Source of the DNA: Paenibacillus qinlingensis
GTDB lineage: Bacteria > Bacillota > Bacilli > Paenibacillales > NBRC-103111
Assembly: GCF_013204845.1 (NCBI RefSeq)
Contig: NZ_JABMKY010000006.1
Location: 62,001-126,000, forward strand
Direction of reading: 5' to 3'
DNA length: 64,000 bases
Positions 27,517 to 35,872 of this stretch are shown piece after piece. A program made the position numbers and the translations under genes. How positions within the stretch are numbered: position 1 is the first letter of the stretch; each line of letters opens with the position of its first letter. Under the pieces are notes generated by a model that was given only the letters and a program-made list of their open reading frames with translations, did not search any database and was not told the origin of the DNA.

Positions 27517-27690
27517 TTTCCTGAGGGACATTTCCTTCTTACCTTAACATTTTGTGGATATTTAAAATTTTCAAAAAAAGATACTCATAGTCCGTCGACT
27601 CCGAGCAATCAATTAATTTAAGATGTCCATATGTCAGTAGTAGAGAAGACCAATTTTTGTTTTTAGATCTAGGCAATCCCAATAAAGGAG
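27517..27690 (+). repeat. Divergent intergenic repeat, copy B
   Basis: The counterpart of 24135-24336 with the same ordered landmarks, including TATGTCAGTAGTA and TTAGATCTAGGCAATCC. It ends at AATAAAGGAG, the position of the small-ORF ribosome site in copy A. Beyond that point the sequence jumps to text matching the 3' end of the ABM gene, marking a deletion junction. Confidence 0.75.
27580..27601 (+). promoter_or_regulatory. Conserved palindromic element, site B
   Basis: Second copy: GATACTCATAGTC then CGTCGACTC. Compared with site A, the outer arm changed from TTA/TAA to CTC/GAG on both sides, a paired change that keeps the palindrome. It lies 168 bases before the esterase start. Confidence 0.68.
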
Positions 27691-27769
27691 TTGCCTGATC
27701 CTCTTCTCCATGTATCCACATAGCAGGACCGACACATTATAACTTATGAAAAGACTAGGGGGATGCAGA

Positions 27770-28576
27770 ATGGCTTGGTTTCATTGTCATTTTTATTCAG
27801 AGGTGCTAGGCTTGTCAACATCCATGTATGTGCTTTTGCCCCAACGGTTTGGACTTCCGATTGGGAGTGAGCTTCGCAGCAATCCTGTTAAGCATCCAGT
27901 GCTCTACTTACTGCATGGATTGTCTGACGATCATACAGCATGGATGCGTTATTCCTTGATCGAAAGGTATGCTGCCGAGATTGGTTTAGCTGTTGTGATG
28001 CCAGCCGTAAATCGCAGTTATTATACAGATATGCTGCATGGCGGAAAATATTGGACCTACATTAGCGAGGAGTTGCCACAGTTGGCCAGGTCCTTCTTTC
28101 CTTTATCAGCTGAACGTGAGCAAAATTTTGTAGCTGGCTTATCTATGGGAGGGTATGGTGCGCTAAAACTGGCAATTTGTTGTCCAGATCGTTTTGCCGC
28201 AGGGGCTAGCATGTCTGGTGCGCTTGATCTGGAAGATGGTTATCGTCAAGGAATAGCTGATTTTCCGCTAATCTTCGGTCGTGCAGAAATGATACAGGGA
28301 TCCAAGCATGATCTGTTTGCAAATGCTGCTCGGCTGGTGGAAACCAATGGCTTAAAGCCGCTATTATACGCTTGCTGCGGAACTGAGGACACAATGTACG
28401 GACAGACGATTCGCTTCCGCGATCATTGCAAGGGGTTAGGGCTGCCGTTGACTTATTCAGAGGGACCTGGTGCTCACAATTGGGAGTATTGGAACCAGAG
28501 TATTCAGGAGGTACTGTCATGGCTTCCACTTCATAATCAATTGGGCACTACTGATTCCTCATTTGGAGAAGTTTAA
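27770..28576 (+). CDS. Alpha/beta-hydrolase esterase (FrmB/EstA type)
   Basis: A 268-residue protein from the ATG at 27770, placed eight bases behind AGGGGG. It has the Esterase (PF00756-type) pattern: 'MAWFHCHFYSEVLG' at the N-terminus, 'LYLLHGLSDDHTAWM' for the oxyanion region, the nucleophile Ser125 in GLSMGG, and a catalytic His236 in 'GAHNWEYW'; an Asp in 'CGTEDTMYG' completes the likely triad. No signal peptide is visible, so it is probably cytosolic. It would remove acyl (often acetyl) groups from sugars or small esters. It directly precedes the YesM-type kinase gene (one base between stop and start) in a glycan-use operon, suggesting deacetylation of imported oligosaccharides. Confidence 0.85.
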   Translation: MAWFHCHFYSEVLGLSTSMYVLLPQRFGLPIGSELRSNPVKHPVLYLLHGLSDDHTAWMRYSLIERYAAEIGLAVVMPAVNRSYYTDMLHGGKYWTYISEELPQLARSFFPLSAEREQNFVAGLSMGGYGALKLAICCPDRFAAGASMSGALDLEDGYRQGIADFPLIFGRAEMIQGSKHDLFANAARLVETNGLKPLLYACCGTEDTMYGQTIRFRDHCKGLGLPLTYSEGPGAHNWEYWNQSIQEVLSWLPLHNQLGTTDSSFGEV

Positions 28577-28577
28577 T

Positions 28578-30380
28578 ATGTTGCAAGTTTTGGCTCGATT
28601 TTTAAATTCAATTACGATTTATAACAAACTGCTGTTATCCTATTTTGTCGTAGTAGCGATTCCTGTTCTGCTTGTTGGCATCATGCTAACGCAATCTCTC
28701 AGAGAGATGGCATTGGACAATGCGATTAGAATGTCGATGGAAAGTGTTGAGAAGATCAGGAATCGCACGAACGAGATTATGAAGACTCCGATTAACATCT
28801 CTAACGAAATTTTGCTGGATAAAACGTTAAGGACGATTGTTAATACAGATTATGAATTCACCTATGAGGTTGTGAAGGCTTACTCTGAGTATACCGATTT
28901 TAAGGATTATATGCGTTTGAACAAGGTGATTTCGGGCATCCAGTTTTATACGAAAAATGCAACTATGCTCAACAATTGGGAATTTTTTTATGAGGATGAG
29001 CAGACTTCTTCCAAGGCTTGGTTTCAAGAAGCATTGAATGCCAAAGGCCGTATCGAATGGCGCTACCTGAAAAATGAAACATTTGGTGGCGGCTATATGA
29101 TCAGTCTGATACGTAAGATCGGGTTCTATGGTGATAGCAACTATGGAATGCTGGTGATTGGCATAGATCCTGCTGTATTCCAATCTATGCTGAGCCAAGA
29201 ACCCTTTGAGACGATGTTAATTACAGCCGATGGATTCGTTGCAGCATCAAAGAACACGGATTTAGTCGGCGAAACGGTGGCAGAACTGCATTTAAATGTT
29301 ATGGAGGCGGAGCGGCAGGGAAAAAGTGTACTTGAGTATGAAACCGTTTACAAGGGTGAACCATCTAAGGTAATTGTGAACAATTATTTGCCGGATGCTA
29401 GCCAGAGCGGTTTCAAAATTGTTTCCATTATTCCCGTTCAAACGATTGTTCATGAGGCCAATCGGATTCGATTGTTTAGCTTTACGATTACCAGTATAAG
29501 TATGTTAATCGCAGTTATCCTCATCCTTGTATTCTCCAATACGTTAGGAAGACGATTGAAGAGATTGAGTAAGGAAATTAAGAAGGTTGCTCTGGGTAAT
29601 CTCTCGGCATTTTCAGAGATGGAAGGCAAAGATGAGATTGGGCAACTGTCTCGACAGTTTAATTCCATGGTCAGCAGCATTCGGGATTTGATGGAGGAAG
29701 TATCCACAGCAAACCTACAGAAGAATCAACTGATCGTTAAGCAGAAGGAAATCAAGTTGAAAATGTTGGCGAGTCAGATCAATCCACACTTTCTATTCAA
29801 CACGCTGGAAACGATTCGAATGAAAGCCCATATTCGTAGGGAATTGGAGATTGCACATGTGGTCATGCTACTTGGCAAATTAATGCGAAAAAATTTGGAG
29901 TTCGGCAATGACAAGATTCCTTTAGCCGAAGAACTTGAAAACGTAAATGGCTATCTTGCAATCCAGAAATTCCGATACGGTGACCGACTTAACTTCCACA
30001 TGGATGTTCATGAAGGGGCTATGTCATTCAAAATTTTCCCGCTGATCCTACAGCCTTTAGTGGAGAATGCGGTTATTCATGGTCTTGAATGCAAGGAGGA
30101 TCCCGGCACAATTCGTATACACGTAAACTTTGTAGACTGGCAGCTGGAAATTTCAGTAGTTGATGATGGTATCGGCATGGAACCTGAACAACTGGACCAT
30201 GTGGTTCATACTCTAAATGAACCAGAAGAGGGGTCACAGACGCATATCGGTCTTAGGAACGTACATCAGAGAATTCGATTGTCCGATGGCGAAGAATATG
30301 GACTTGGGATTGAAAGCGTATCTGGAAAGGGGACAAGGGTTACTTTACGTTTGAAAATGGAGGGGGAGGAATATGTTTAA
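28578..30380 (+). CDS. YesM-family sensor histidine kinase
   Basis: A 600-residue membrane kinase. The ATG at 28578 lies right after the esterase stop, with TTGGAGAAG upstream. Order: a first transmembrane helix at about residues 14-36; an extracellular Cache-like sensor of about 260 residues; a second helix at about 300-320; HAMP at about 322-375; a His_kinase (LytS/YesM) domain with phospho-acceptor His404 in NPHFLFNTLE; and an ATPase domain with 'VENAVIHGLE' and 'VVDDGIGM'. It senses a carbohydrate signal outside the cell and phosphorylates the response regulator encoded next, whose gene overlaps it by 8 bases. The ligand is probably an oligosaccharide released by secreted glycosidases. 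Confidence 0.94.
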   Translation: MLQVLARFLNSITIYNKLLLSYFVVVAIPVLLVGIMLTQSLREMALDNAIRMSMESVEKIRNRTNEIMKTPINISNEILLDKTLRTIVNTDYEFTYEVVKAYSEYTDFKDYMRLNKVISGIQFYTKNATMLNNWEFFYEDEQTSSKAWFQEALNAKGRIEWRYLKNETFGGGYMISLIRKIGFYGDSNYGMLVIGIDPAVFQSMLSQEPFETMLITADGFVAASKNTDLVGETVAELHLNVMEAERQGKSVLEYETVYKGEPSKVIVNNYLPDASQSGFKIVSIIPVQTIVHEANRIRLFSFTITSISMLIAVILILVFSNTLGRRLKRLSKEIKKVALGNLSAFSEMEGKDEIGQLSRQFNSMVSSIRDLMEEVSTANLQKNQLIVKQKEIKLKMLASQINPHFLFNTLETIRMKAHIRRELEIAHVVMLLGKLMRKNLEFGNDKIPLAEELENVNGYLAIQKFRYGDRLNFHMDVHEGAMSFKIFPLILQPLVENAVIHGLECKEDPGTIRIHVNFVDWQLEISVVDDGIGMEPEQLDHVVHTLNEPEEGSQTHIGLRNVHQRIRLSDGEEYGLGIESVSGKGTRVTLRLKMEGEEYV

Positions 30381-31956
30381 AGTGATGCTTGTAGACGACG
30401 AGCCGTCCATCCGCGAAGGGCTGAGGACGCTTATCAATTGGGAGCGATCTGGTTTCTGGATTGCTGGGGATGCCTCTAATGGCAAACAAGGTTTGGAACA
30501 ATGGGCGAAGCTGCAACCAGATCTCATCTTAACTGACATTCGGATGGCTGGGATGGATGGGCTAGCCATGATTGAGGAAATTAGGAATCAAGACATGAAG
30601 TGCCAATTTATCCTCTTAACGGGCTACTCCGATTTTCAATATGCTCAGAGAGCAATCAAATATGGTGTCGATAGCTATTTGCTCAAGCCAATTGATCCGG
30701 ATGAACTGCAGAATCGGTTGGGATGCGTGTACAATTTACTGTCTGAAGAACGAACAGCTCAGAAACAGAAGTCCAGTATGTTTCAGCTATATCAGGAAGA
30801 ACTGCTCCAAAAGATAGTTGTGGGCAACGAGGGGGAGGAAGGGCATTCAGCTGTTGTACGGGAACTTGCTTTGGAATGGAAGAGTTACCGAGTCCTATTG
30901 GTTCAGTTAGAACCATCGCTCTCCGGCTCAACGGAAGTTACTGAAAAGGCAAAGAGAGCGGCGAAACTGCAGTTGCAGAAAGGCATTCAAATGAAGGGAC
31001 TCGGTTATGTATTCACGCTGGAAGGCTTCACAGCTATTTTGCTGAAGGAGGTTTTAACTGCATTCATTAGACCAATGCTCGAGGAGACAAGAAATCTCCT
31101 AGCTGCCGAATATGAAACGCAAATGACTGTATTCATCGGACATGAAGTGAAGCGGAAGAAGGATCTGCATGATTCATATCGAACGGCTATGAAGCTTGCA
31201 GTCCATGCATTCATTTATCGCAGCGGAGACGAGATGATGATTGCGGATTATGACCACGCAGGTAATATCTCTCAGCTGTTTTCTGATCCTTATGAAGCAG
31301 TAGAGGGTGATTCCTTTCATGCAGATCAAGCTGTTGAGAAACTGATGTTCGCCGTAGAGGCGGCTAACCGGATGCTCATCGGCAAAATACTCGGCGATTT
31401 GGCCCGTCAGCTTATATGGGAAGAATGTACGGAATCTAGAATCAAATCGAACTTTGCACTCGTATATACGAAGATTATTTACGGCTTGACTCAGACAAGC
31501 GCAGTGCTAAGGGAGAGCATGCACCCATATGAGACGTTTCAGTACAAGATAGATGATTACCGTTGTTTCGCGACCTTGCTCACAGATCTGGAGAATTGGT
31601 TATGTGAGATAGCGGATGTGGTAAATGTGAAGGGAACGGATCAAGCTTTTGGCCGAATGCTAATTTTTATCCGGCGTCATTACGATAAAGATTTGAAGCT
31701 TGAGACGTTGGCCGAAATGTTTCATTATAACAGTAGTTACTTAGGAAAGTTATTCAAACAACAAACAGGTCAATATTTCAATACATATTTGGACAGCCTG
31801 AGAATCGAGAGAGCAAAGGAATTGTTACTACAAGGGCTAAAGGTTCATCAAGTTGCGAAGCAGGTAGGTTATGCTAATGTTGATTATTTCCATGGCAAGT
31901 TTAAAAAATATGTCGGGCAATCTCCCTCTGGATATAGGGATGAGTCAAAGCTATAA
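30373..31956 (+). CDS. YesN-family response regulator with AraC-type HTH
   Basis: A 527-residue response regulator. The receiver domain (1-120) starts 'FKVMLVDDEPSIREGLR' with phospho-acceptor Asp55 in LTDIRM and the Lys in 'YLLKPID'. A middle region of about 300 residues, typical of YesN proteins, follows. The C-terminal 100 residues form an AraC double HTH ('LETLAEMFHYNSSYLGKLF', 'VHQVAKQVGYANVDYFHGKF'). It is translationally coupled to the kinase gene by an 8-base overlap. Its likely targets are the ABC transporter operon starting 134 bases downstream and the GH44 gene. A terminator follows at once. Confidence 0.95.
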   Translation: MFKVMLVDDEPSIREGLRTLINWERSGFWIAGDASNGKQGLEQWAKLQPDLILTDIRMAGMDGLAMIEEIRNQDMKCQFILLTGYSDFQYAQRAIKYGVDSYLLKPIDPDELQNRLGCVYNLLSEERTAQKQKSSMFQLYQEELLQKIVVGNEGEEGHSAVVRELALEWKSYRVLLVQLEPSLSGSTEVTEKAKRAAKLQLQKGIQMKGLGYVFTLEGFTAILLKEVLTAFIRPMLEETRNLLAAEYETQMTVFIGHEVKRKKDLHDSYRTAMKLAVHAFIYRSGDEMMIADYDHAGNISQLFSDPYEAVEGDSFHADQAVEKLMFAVEAANRMLIGKILGDLARQLIWEECTESRIKSNFALVYTKIIYGLTQTSAVLRESMHPYETFQYKIDDYRCFATLLTDLENWLCEIADVVNVKGTDQAFGRMLIFIRRHYDKDLKLETLAEMFHYNSSYLGKLFKQQTGQYFNTYLDSLRIERAKELLLQGLKVHQVAKQVGYANVDYFHGKFKKYVGQSPSGYRDESKL

Positions 31957-31960
31957 CATG

Positions 31961-31994
31961 GAGGTGTGCATGTGGGATGCACACCTCTAATTTT
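31961..31994 (+). terminator. Terminator after the response-regulator gene
   Basis: A perfect 11-bp stem GAGGTGTGCAT / ATGCACACCTC with loop GTGGG, followed by TAATTTT. It separates the esterase/two-component unit from the transporter operon. Confidence 0.8.
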
Positions 31995-32063
31995 CATATG
32001 AAAATTGAGCGAATATTTCGGGTATTGTGACTATATTAAATTTGTTACGCTATTAAGGTAAGA

Positions 32064-32077
32064 AGAAAACGTTTACA
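32064..32077 (+). promoter_or_regulatory. Possible cre (CcpA) site
   Basis: AGAAAACGTTTACA differs from the cre consensus TGWAARCGYTWNCW only at the first base. It sits just upstream of the transporter operon's ribosome site, a position where CcpA would act as a roadblock for catabolite repression. Confidence 0.45.
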
Positions 32078-32090
32078 AAGGAGAGGTGAA

Positions 32091-33044
32091 ATGGAGGTAA
32101 TAGCGAAGAGAGGGGCTCTCGCAAAAGTGAAGAGAAAAAGTTTATGGCAGCAAATATCAGAGCAGCGATACTTGATGTTGATGTCATTTCCCTTCATCCT
32201 GTGGGTGTTTGTATTCAATTACATCCCCGTTTGGGGATGGACAATGGCTTTTCAGAATTATCGACCAGGTAAGTCGTTCTCGATGCAGAATTGGGTTGGT
32301 TTCGAGCAATTTGTAGAGCTATTCTCGGATGAAAGGTTTTATATGGTTATGAGAAATACACTTGCAATGAGTTTCCTAAGCCTGATTATTGGGTATACCG
32401 TGCCAATTGTATTCGCTATCCTACTGAATGAGATTCGCAGAGCAAATTTCAAAAAGGTTATTCAAACGATTACCTATTTGCCTCATTTCGTTTCTTGGGT
32501 GATTGTGGCCGGCTTGATTTACAAAATGCTTTCGATCGATAGTGGGATTGTCAATGAAATGCTGCTTTTCCTTCATCTGATTGATGAGCCGGTGCAATTC
32601 ATGGCTCAACCCAAATCTTTCTGGCTAATCGTCACGCTTTCCGACATGTGGAAGGAGACGGGCTGGAACTCTATTATTTTTCTGGCTGCGATTGTAAGCA
32701 TTGATCCCGAACTTTATGAGGCGGCAACGATCGATGGAGCGGGGCGCTTCCGACGTATCTGGCATATCACACTGCCAGGTATCAAGACAACCATCATGGT
32801 GATGCTGATCCTGTCAATCGGTTGGCTGACCAGTATCGGCTTTGAGAAGCAATATCTGTTAGGCAACCCGCTAGTGAAGGATTACGCTGAAGTACTGGAT
32901 TTGTACGTACTTAATTATGGCATCAATCTAGGCCGATATTCATACGGCACAGCTATCGGCATCTTCAACTCGGTGGTAAGCATTATTTTGCTGTTGACAG
33001 CTAATGGCATATTTAAGCGAATCACTAAGGAAAGTGTTATTTAA
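32091..33044 (+). CDS. Sugar ABC transporter permease 1 (LplB/YteP type)
   Basis: A 317-residue polytopic protein with six hydrophobic helices. The segment 'YLMLMSFPFILWVFVFNYIP', the phrase 'WGWTMAFQNYRPGKSF', and the permease EAA loop 'YEAATIDGAGRFRRIWHITLPG' are those of CUT1-type LplB permeases. It starts with ATG behind AAAGGAGAGG. It forms the membrane channel with the second permease encoded 24 bases downstream. An ATPase is not encoded here, as is usual when the MsmK-type ATPase is shared. The substrate is probably an oligosaccharide. Confidence 0.93.
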   Translation: MEVIAKRGALAKVKRKSLWQQISEQRYLMLMSFPFILWVFVFNYIPVWGWTMAFQNYRPGKSFSMQNWVGFEQFVELFSDERFYMVMRNTLAMSFLSLIIGYTVPIVFAILLNEIRRANFKKVIQTITYLPHFVSWVIVAGLIYKMLSIDSGIVNEMLLFLHLIDEPVQFMAQPKSFWLIVTLSDMWKETGWNSIIFLAAIVSIDPELYEAATIDGAGRFRRIWHITLPGIKTTIMVMLILSIGWLTSIGFEKQYLLGNPLVKDYAEVLDLYVLNYGINLGRYSYGTAIGIFNSVVSIILLLTANGIFKRITKESVI

Positions 33045-33068
33045 TGGAAGGGAGGAAGGGATCTGCCT

Positions 33069-33977
33069 GTGGAAATGCTTCTAGGAAAACGCTCAAAATG
33101 GGCGGACAGAGTATTTGGATGTTTCTTGTATATTTTTATGATTGGAATGGGAATCTTGACGGTTTATCCTTTTCTGAATGTGCTAGCGATCTCGCTCAAT
33201 GATTCGACGGATTCCGTGCGAGGAGGTATTTATATATGGCCTCGGAAGTTCACTCTGGAAAACTATCGAACGATCTTCCAATATAATCAGTTGTTCACAG
33301 CTTTCCAGAATTCCGTTTTGCGCACGGTCTTGGGAACCATTCTAGGGATCATCAGTGCTTCAATGCTTGCGTACACGCTTAGTAGGAAGGATTATTTTGC
33401 GCGTAGATTCGTCTCTTTTGTACTGGTACTGACGCTTTATTTTTCCGGGGGAATGGTGCCGGTATACATGTTGATGCGGGATCTGCATTTACTGAATTCG
33501 TTTTGGGTGTATGTACTGCCTGGACTCGTGAATGCCTGGAATGTGTTCGTTCTGAGATCTTATATGGATGGCTTGCCATATAGTCTTCAAGAATCCGCTA
33601 AACTGGATGGAGCGAGTGATTGGACGATTTACTGGCGGATCATTCTGCCGCTATGCAAGCCAGTGTTGGCGACGATTGCGCTGTTCATAGCCGTAGCACA
33701 GTGGAACGCATGGTTCGATACTTTCTTGTATAACAGTGGCAAAGAAGGCCTTACGACGCTGCAATACGAGCTTATGAAAATATTGCAAAACACTGCTAAT
33801 AGCGGTGGGGGCCAAAGCCAACTGCATAATCAAGACGGTGCGCAATCGATGCAAGTATCACCAGAATCGATCCGCATGGCCATTACGATTGTCGCAACAG
33901 CTCCGATTCTCGTCGTATACCCGTTCTTACAGAAATTTTTTGTCAAAGGGCTAACACTAGGTGCAGTTAAAAGCTAA
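33069..33977 (+). CDS. Sugar ABC transporter permease 2 (LplC/YtcP type)
   Basis: A 302-residue inner-membrane permease with six helices: 'VYPFLNVLAISLNDS', 'TLYFSGGMVPVYMLMRDL', and the EAA loop 'LQESAKLDGASDWTIYWRI' with 'LPLCKPVLATIALF'. It ends 'FVKGLTLGAVKS', the normal end of LplC proteins. A GTG at 33069 is used (GGGAGGAAGG upstream); the ATG at 33075 is equally possible. It is the second subunit of the transporter and is followed after 34 bases by the substrate-binding lipoprotein gene. Confidence 0.93.
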   Translation: MEMLLGKRSKWADRVFGCFLYIFMIGMGILTVYPFLNVLAISLNDSTDSVRGGIYIWPRKFTLENYRTIFQYNQLFTAFQNSVLRTVLGTILGIISASMLAYTLSRKDYFARRFVSFVLVLTLYFSGGMVPVYMLMRDLHLLNSFWVYVLPGLVNAWNVFVLRSYMDGLPYSLQESAKLDGASDWTIYWRIILPLCKPVLATIALFIAVAQWNAWFDTFLYNSGKEGLTTLQYELMKILQNTANSGGGQSQLHNQDGAQSMQVSPESIRMAITIVATAPILVVYPFLQKFFVKGLTLGAVKS

Positions 33978-34011
33978 ATTATTCTATTAAAAATAGGGAG
34001 AGGGTTTATCG

Positions 34012-35706
34012 ATGAAAAGAAAATTAGGCAACTTACTTTTGTTGTGTACGACCGTGTGTCTGGTTGCTGTCTCGGCGACAGGCTGCCAAATCAATGATGT
34101 GTCAGATTCAAAAACTACTGTAACGCCTGCTGTGGATAGAAAATCAGGGGACAACCTAACTCCAATCACCTTCTCCATGTATGGTGCGACGTCGAATCCG
34201 AATTTTGAAAATATGGAAAGTCCGATAGGCAAGATGATTACAGAGAAAACAGGTGTAAAGCTGAAGATGGAATATGCTGTCGGTGAAGAAAAGCAAAAAA
34301 TATCACTAATGGCTGCGAGCGGCGATTATCCGGATCTGATTTTTGCTCATGGGAACGAGAATATTTTAGTCGATGCAGGAGCCTATATCGATCTAACTGA
34401 GCTGATAGACAAACACGCTCCGAATATCAAAAAGTTGTACGGTGACTATTTTAAGCGTCTGCGTTGGAGCACGACAGATAAATCGATCTACACTTTGGGT
34501 GCTCTCGGGGTTAATGAACAGAAATGGGAGCCAGCGACAGGCTTTCAACTGCAGCATGAGGTCGTCAAGGAATTAGGCTATCCTAAGCTTAAGACTCTTC
34601 AGGACTTTGAAAAGGCGATTCAAACCTATAAAGATAAATATCCGAAGATTGATGGACAGCCGACAATTGGACTCTCGGTTCTGGCTGACGACTGGAGATA
34701 TAAAATTTCAGTTACCAATCCGGCACTATTCGCTACGGGAGGCCCTGATGATGGCGAGTTCTATGTGAATCCCGATTCGAAAAAAACAGTTTATCATTAC
34801 ACGAGACCAGAGGAAAAGGAATATTTCCGCTGGCTCAACCATATGAACGATGTGGGCCTACTCGATCCTGAAAGTTTTGTGCAAAAATATGATCAATATG
34901 TGGCTAAGATTTCGGCAGGCCGTGTGCTGGGGCTTAGCGATGCTAAATGGGAATACAGAAATGCAGAGCAGGCGCTTAGACAAGCAGGTAAGCTAGGACG
35001 TATGTATGGAACTTATCCGTTAACCCTCAACGAATCTTACAAATATGCCGATTTCCAAACAGGCGGATATTCTGGGGGAACTGGTATTGGTATTTCCAAA
35101 AATTGCAAGGATCCAGTAAGAGCAATCAAGTTCCTCGATTGGTTGGCTTCTGAAGAGGCTCAAATTTTGAACAACTGGGGAATTGAAGGCGTAAATTACA
35201 AGATCGAGAATGGTAAACGTGTCATTCCGCAGGAAGAAATGACAAAGCGATTAAATGATCCTCAATATAGCAAGAAAACGGGAATCGGTGTTTATCTGTA
35301 TCCCTTCCCTGAGTATGGCAATGGTGTTCTGGATTCTACGGGTCAGACGATAACAATTCGTTCTAAAGATCAAATTAAGGCGAGTTATACCGATATTGAG
35401 AAAGAAGTATTATCTAAATATAACGCAAGTATGTGGATGGATCTTTATCCGCCAACTTCTGATTTTCCAGTGAAGCAGTGGGGGGACGCTTGGCAAATAA
35501 GCATTCCTCAGAGCCCTGCGTATGTTATTTCCCGAAAGACAGAGGATATTGTCAAGAAAAGAGTGCCGGAAGCGGTTCTGGCAAAACCTGAAAAGTTTGA
35601 TCAGATCTGGGAAGTGTTCATGAAGGATTTGGAAACTGTTGGTGTTCACGAGATGGAAGAGGAGTTTAACAAGCTGTTGAAGGATCGTATTGAGCTGTGG
35701 AAATAA
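34012..35706 (+). CDS. Sugar-binding lipoprotein (LplA/YtcQ type)
   Basis: A 564-residue lipoprotein with signal peptide and lipobox SATG-C at about residues 22-26. The mature protein has the LplA layout: 'ITFSMYGATSNPNF', 'GASGDYPDLIFAHG'-like text, 'KYPKIDGQPTIGLSVLAD', 'GVGISKN'-type loop and a charged C-terminal helix. The length fits this family (about 550). It captures the oligosaccharide for the two permeases encoded upstream. A hairpin lies in the gap before the GH44 gene, so transcription may be partly attenuated there. Confidence 0.92.
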   Translation: MKRKLGNLLLLCTTVCLVAVSATGCQINDVSDSKTTVTPAVDRKSGDNLTPITFSMYGATSNPNFENMESPIGKMITEKTGVKLKMEYAVGEEKQKISLMAASGDYPDLIFAHGNENILVDAGAYIDLTELIDKHAPNIKKLYGDYFKRLRWSTTDKSIYTLGALGVNEQKWEPATGFQLQHEVVKELGYPKLKTLQDFEKAIQTYKDKYPKIDGQPTIGLSVLADDWRYKISVTNPALFATGGPDDGEFYVNPDSKKTVYHYTRPEEKEYFRWLNHMNDVGLLDPESFVQKYDQYVAKISAGRVLGLSDAKWEYRNAEQALRQAGKLGRMYGTYPLTLNESYKYADFQTGGYSGGTGIGISKNCKDPVRAIKFLDWLASEEAQILNNWGIEGVNYKIENGKRVIPQEEMTKRLNDPQYSKKTGIGVYLYPFPEYGNGVLDSTGQTITIRSKDQIKASYTDIEKEVLSKYNASMWMDLYPPTSDFPVKQWGDAWQISIPQSPAYVISRKTEDIVKKRVPEAVLAKPEKFDQIWEVFMKDLETVGVHEMEEEFNKLLKDRIELWK

Positions 35707-35748
35707 GTTCAATCCAGATAAAAGTTCTTGGTTTTAGGTAGTGAACAG

Positions 35749-35778
35749 CGAATCCTGTGTATATTTATACAGGATTCG
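35749..35778 (+). promoter_or_regulatory. Intergenic hairpin between lipoprotein and GH44 genes
   Basis: CGAATCCTGT pairs with ACAGGATTCG around a 10-base AT-rich loop. It has no following T run, so it is more likely an mRNA-stabilising or processing hairpin than a complete terminator. Confidence 0.5.
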
Positions 35779-35872
35779 TGAAAGGGGGTGTGGCTGGGAA
35801 AGCACATCAGGTCAGACATGATGACTGGAAAATTCTGAAGGAAATCAGAAGAATTGAAAGGAGAACATGTTG

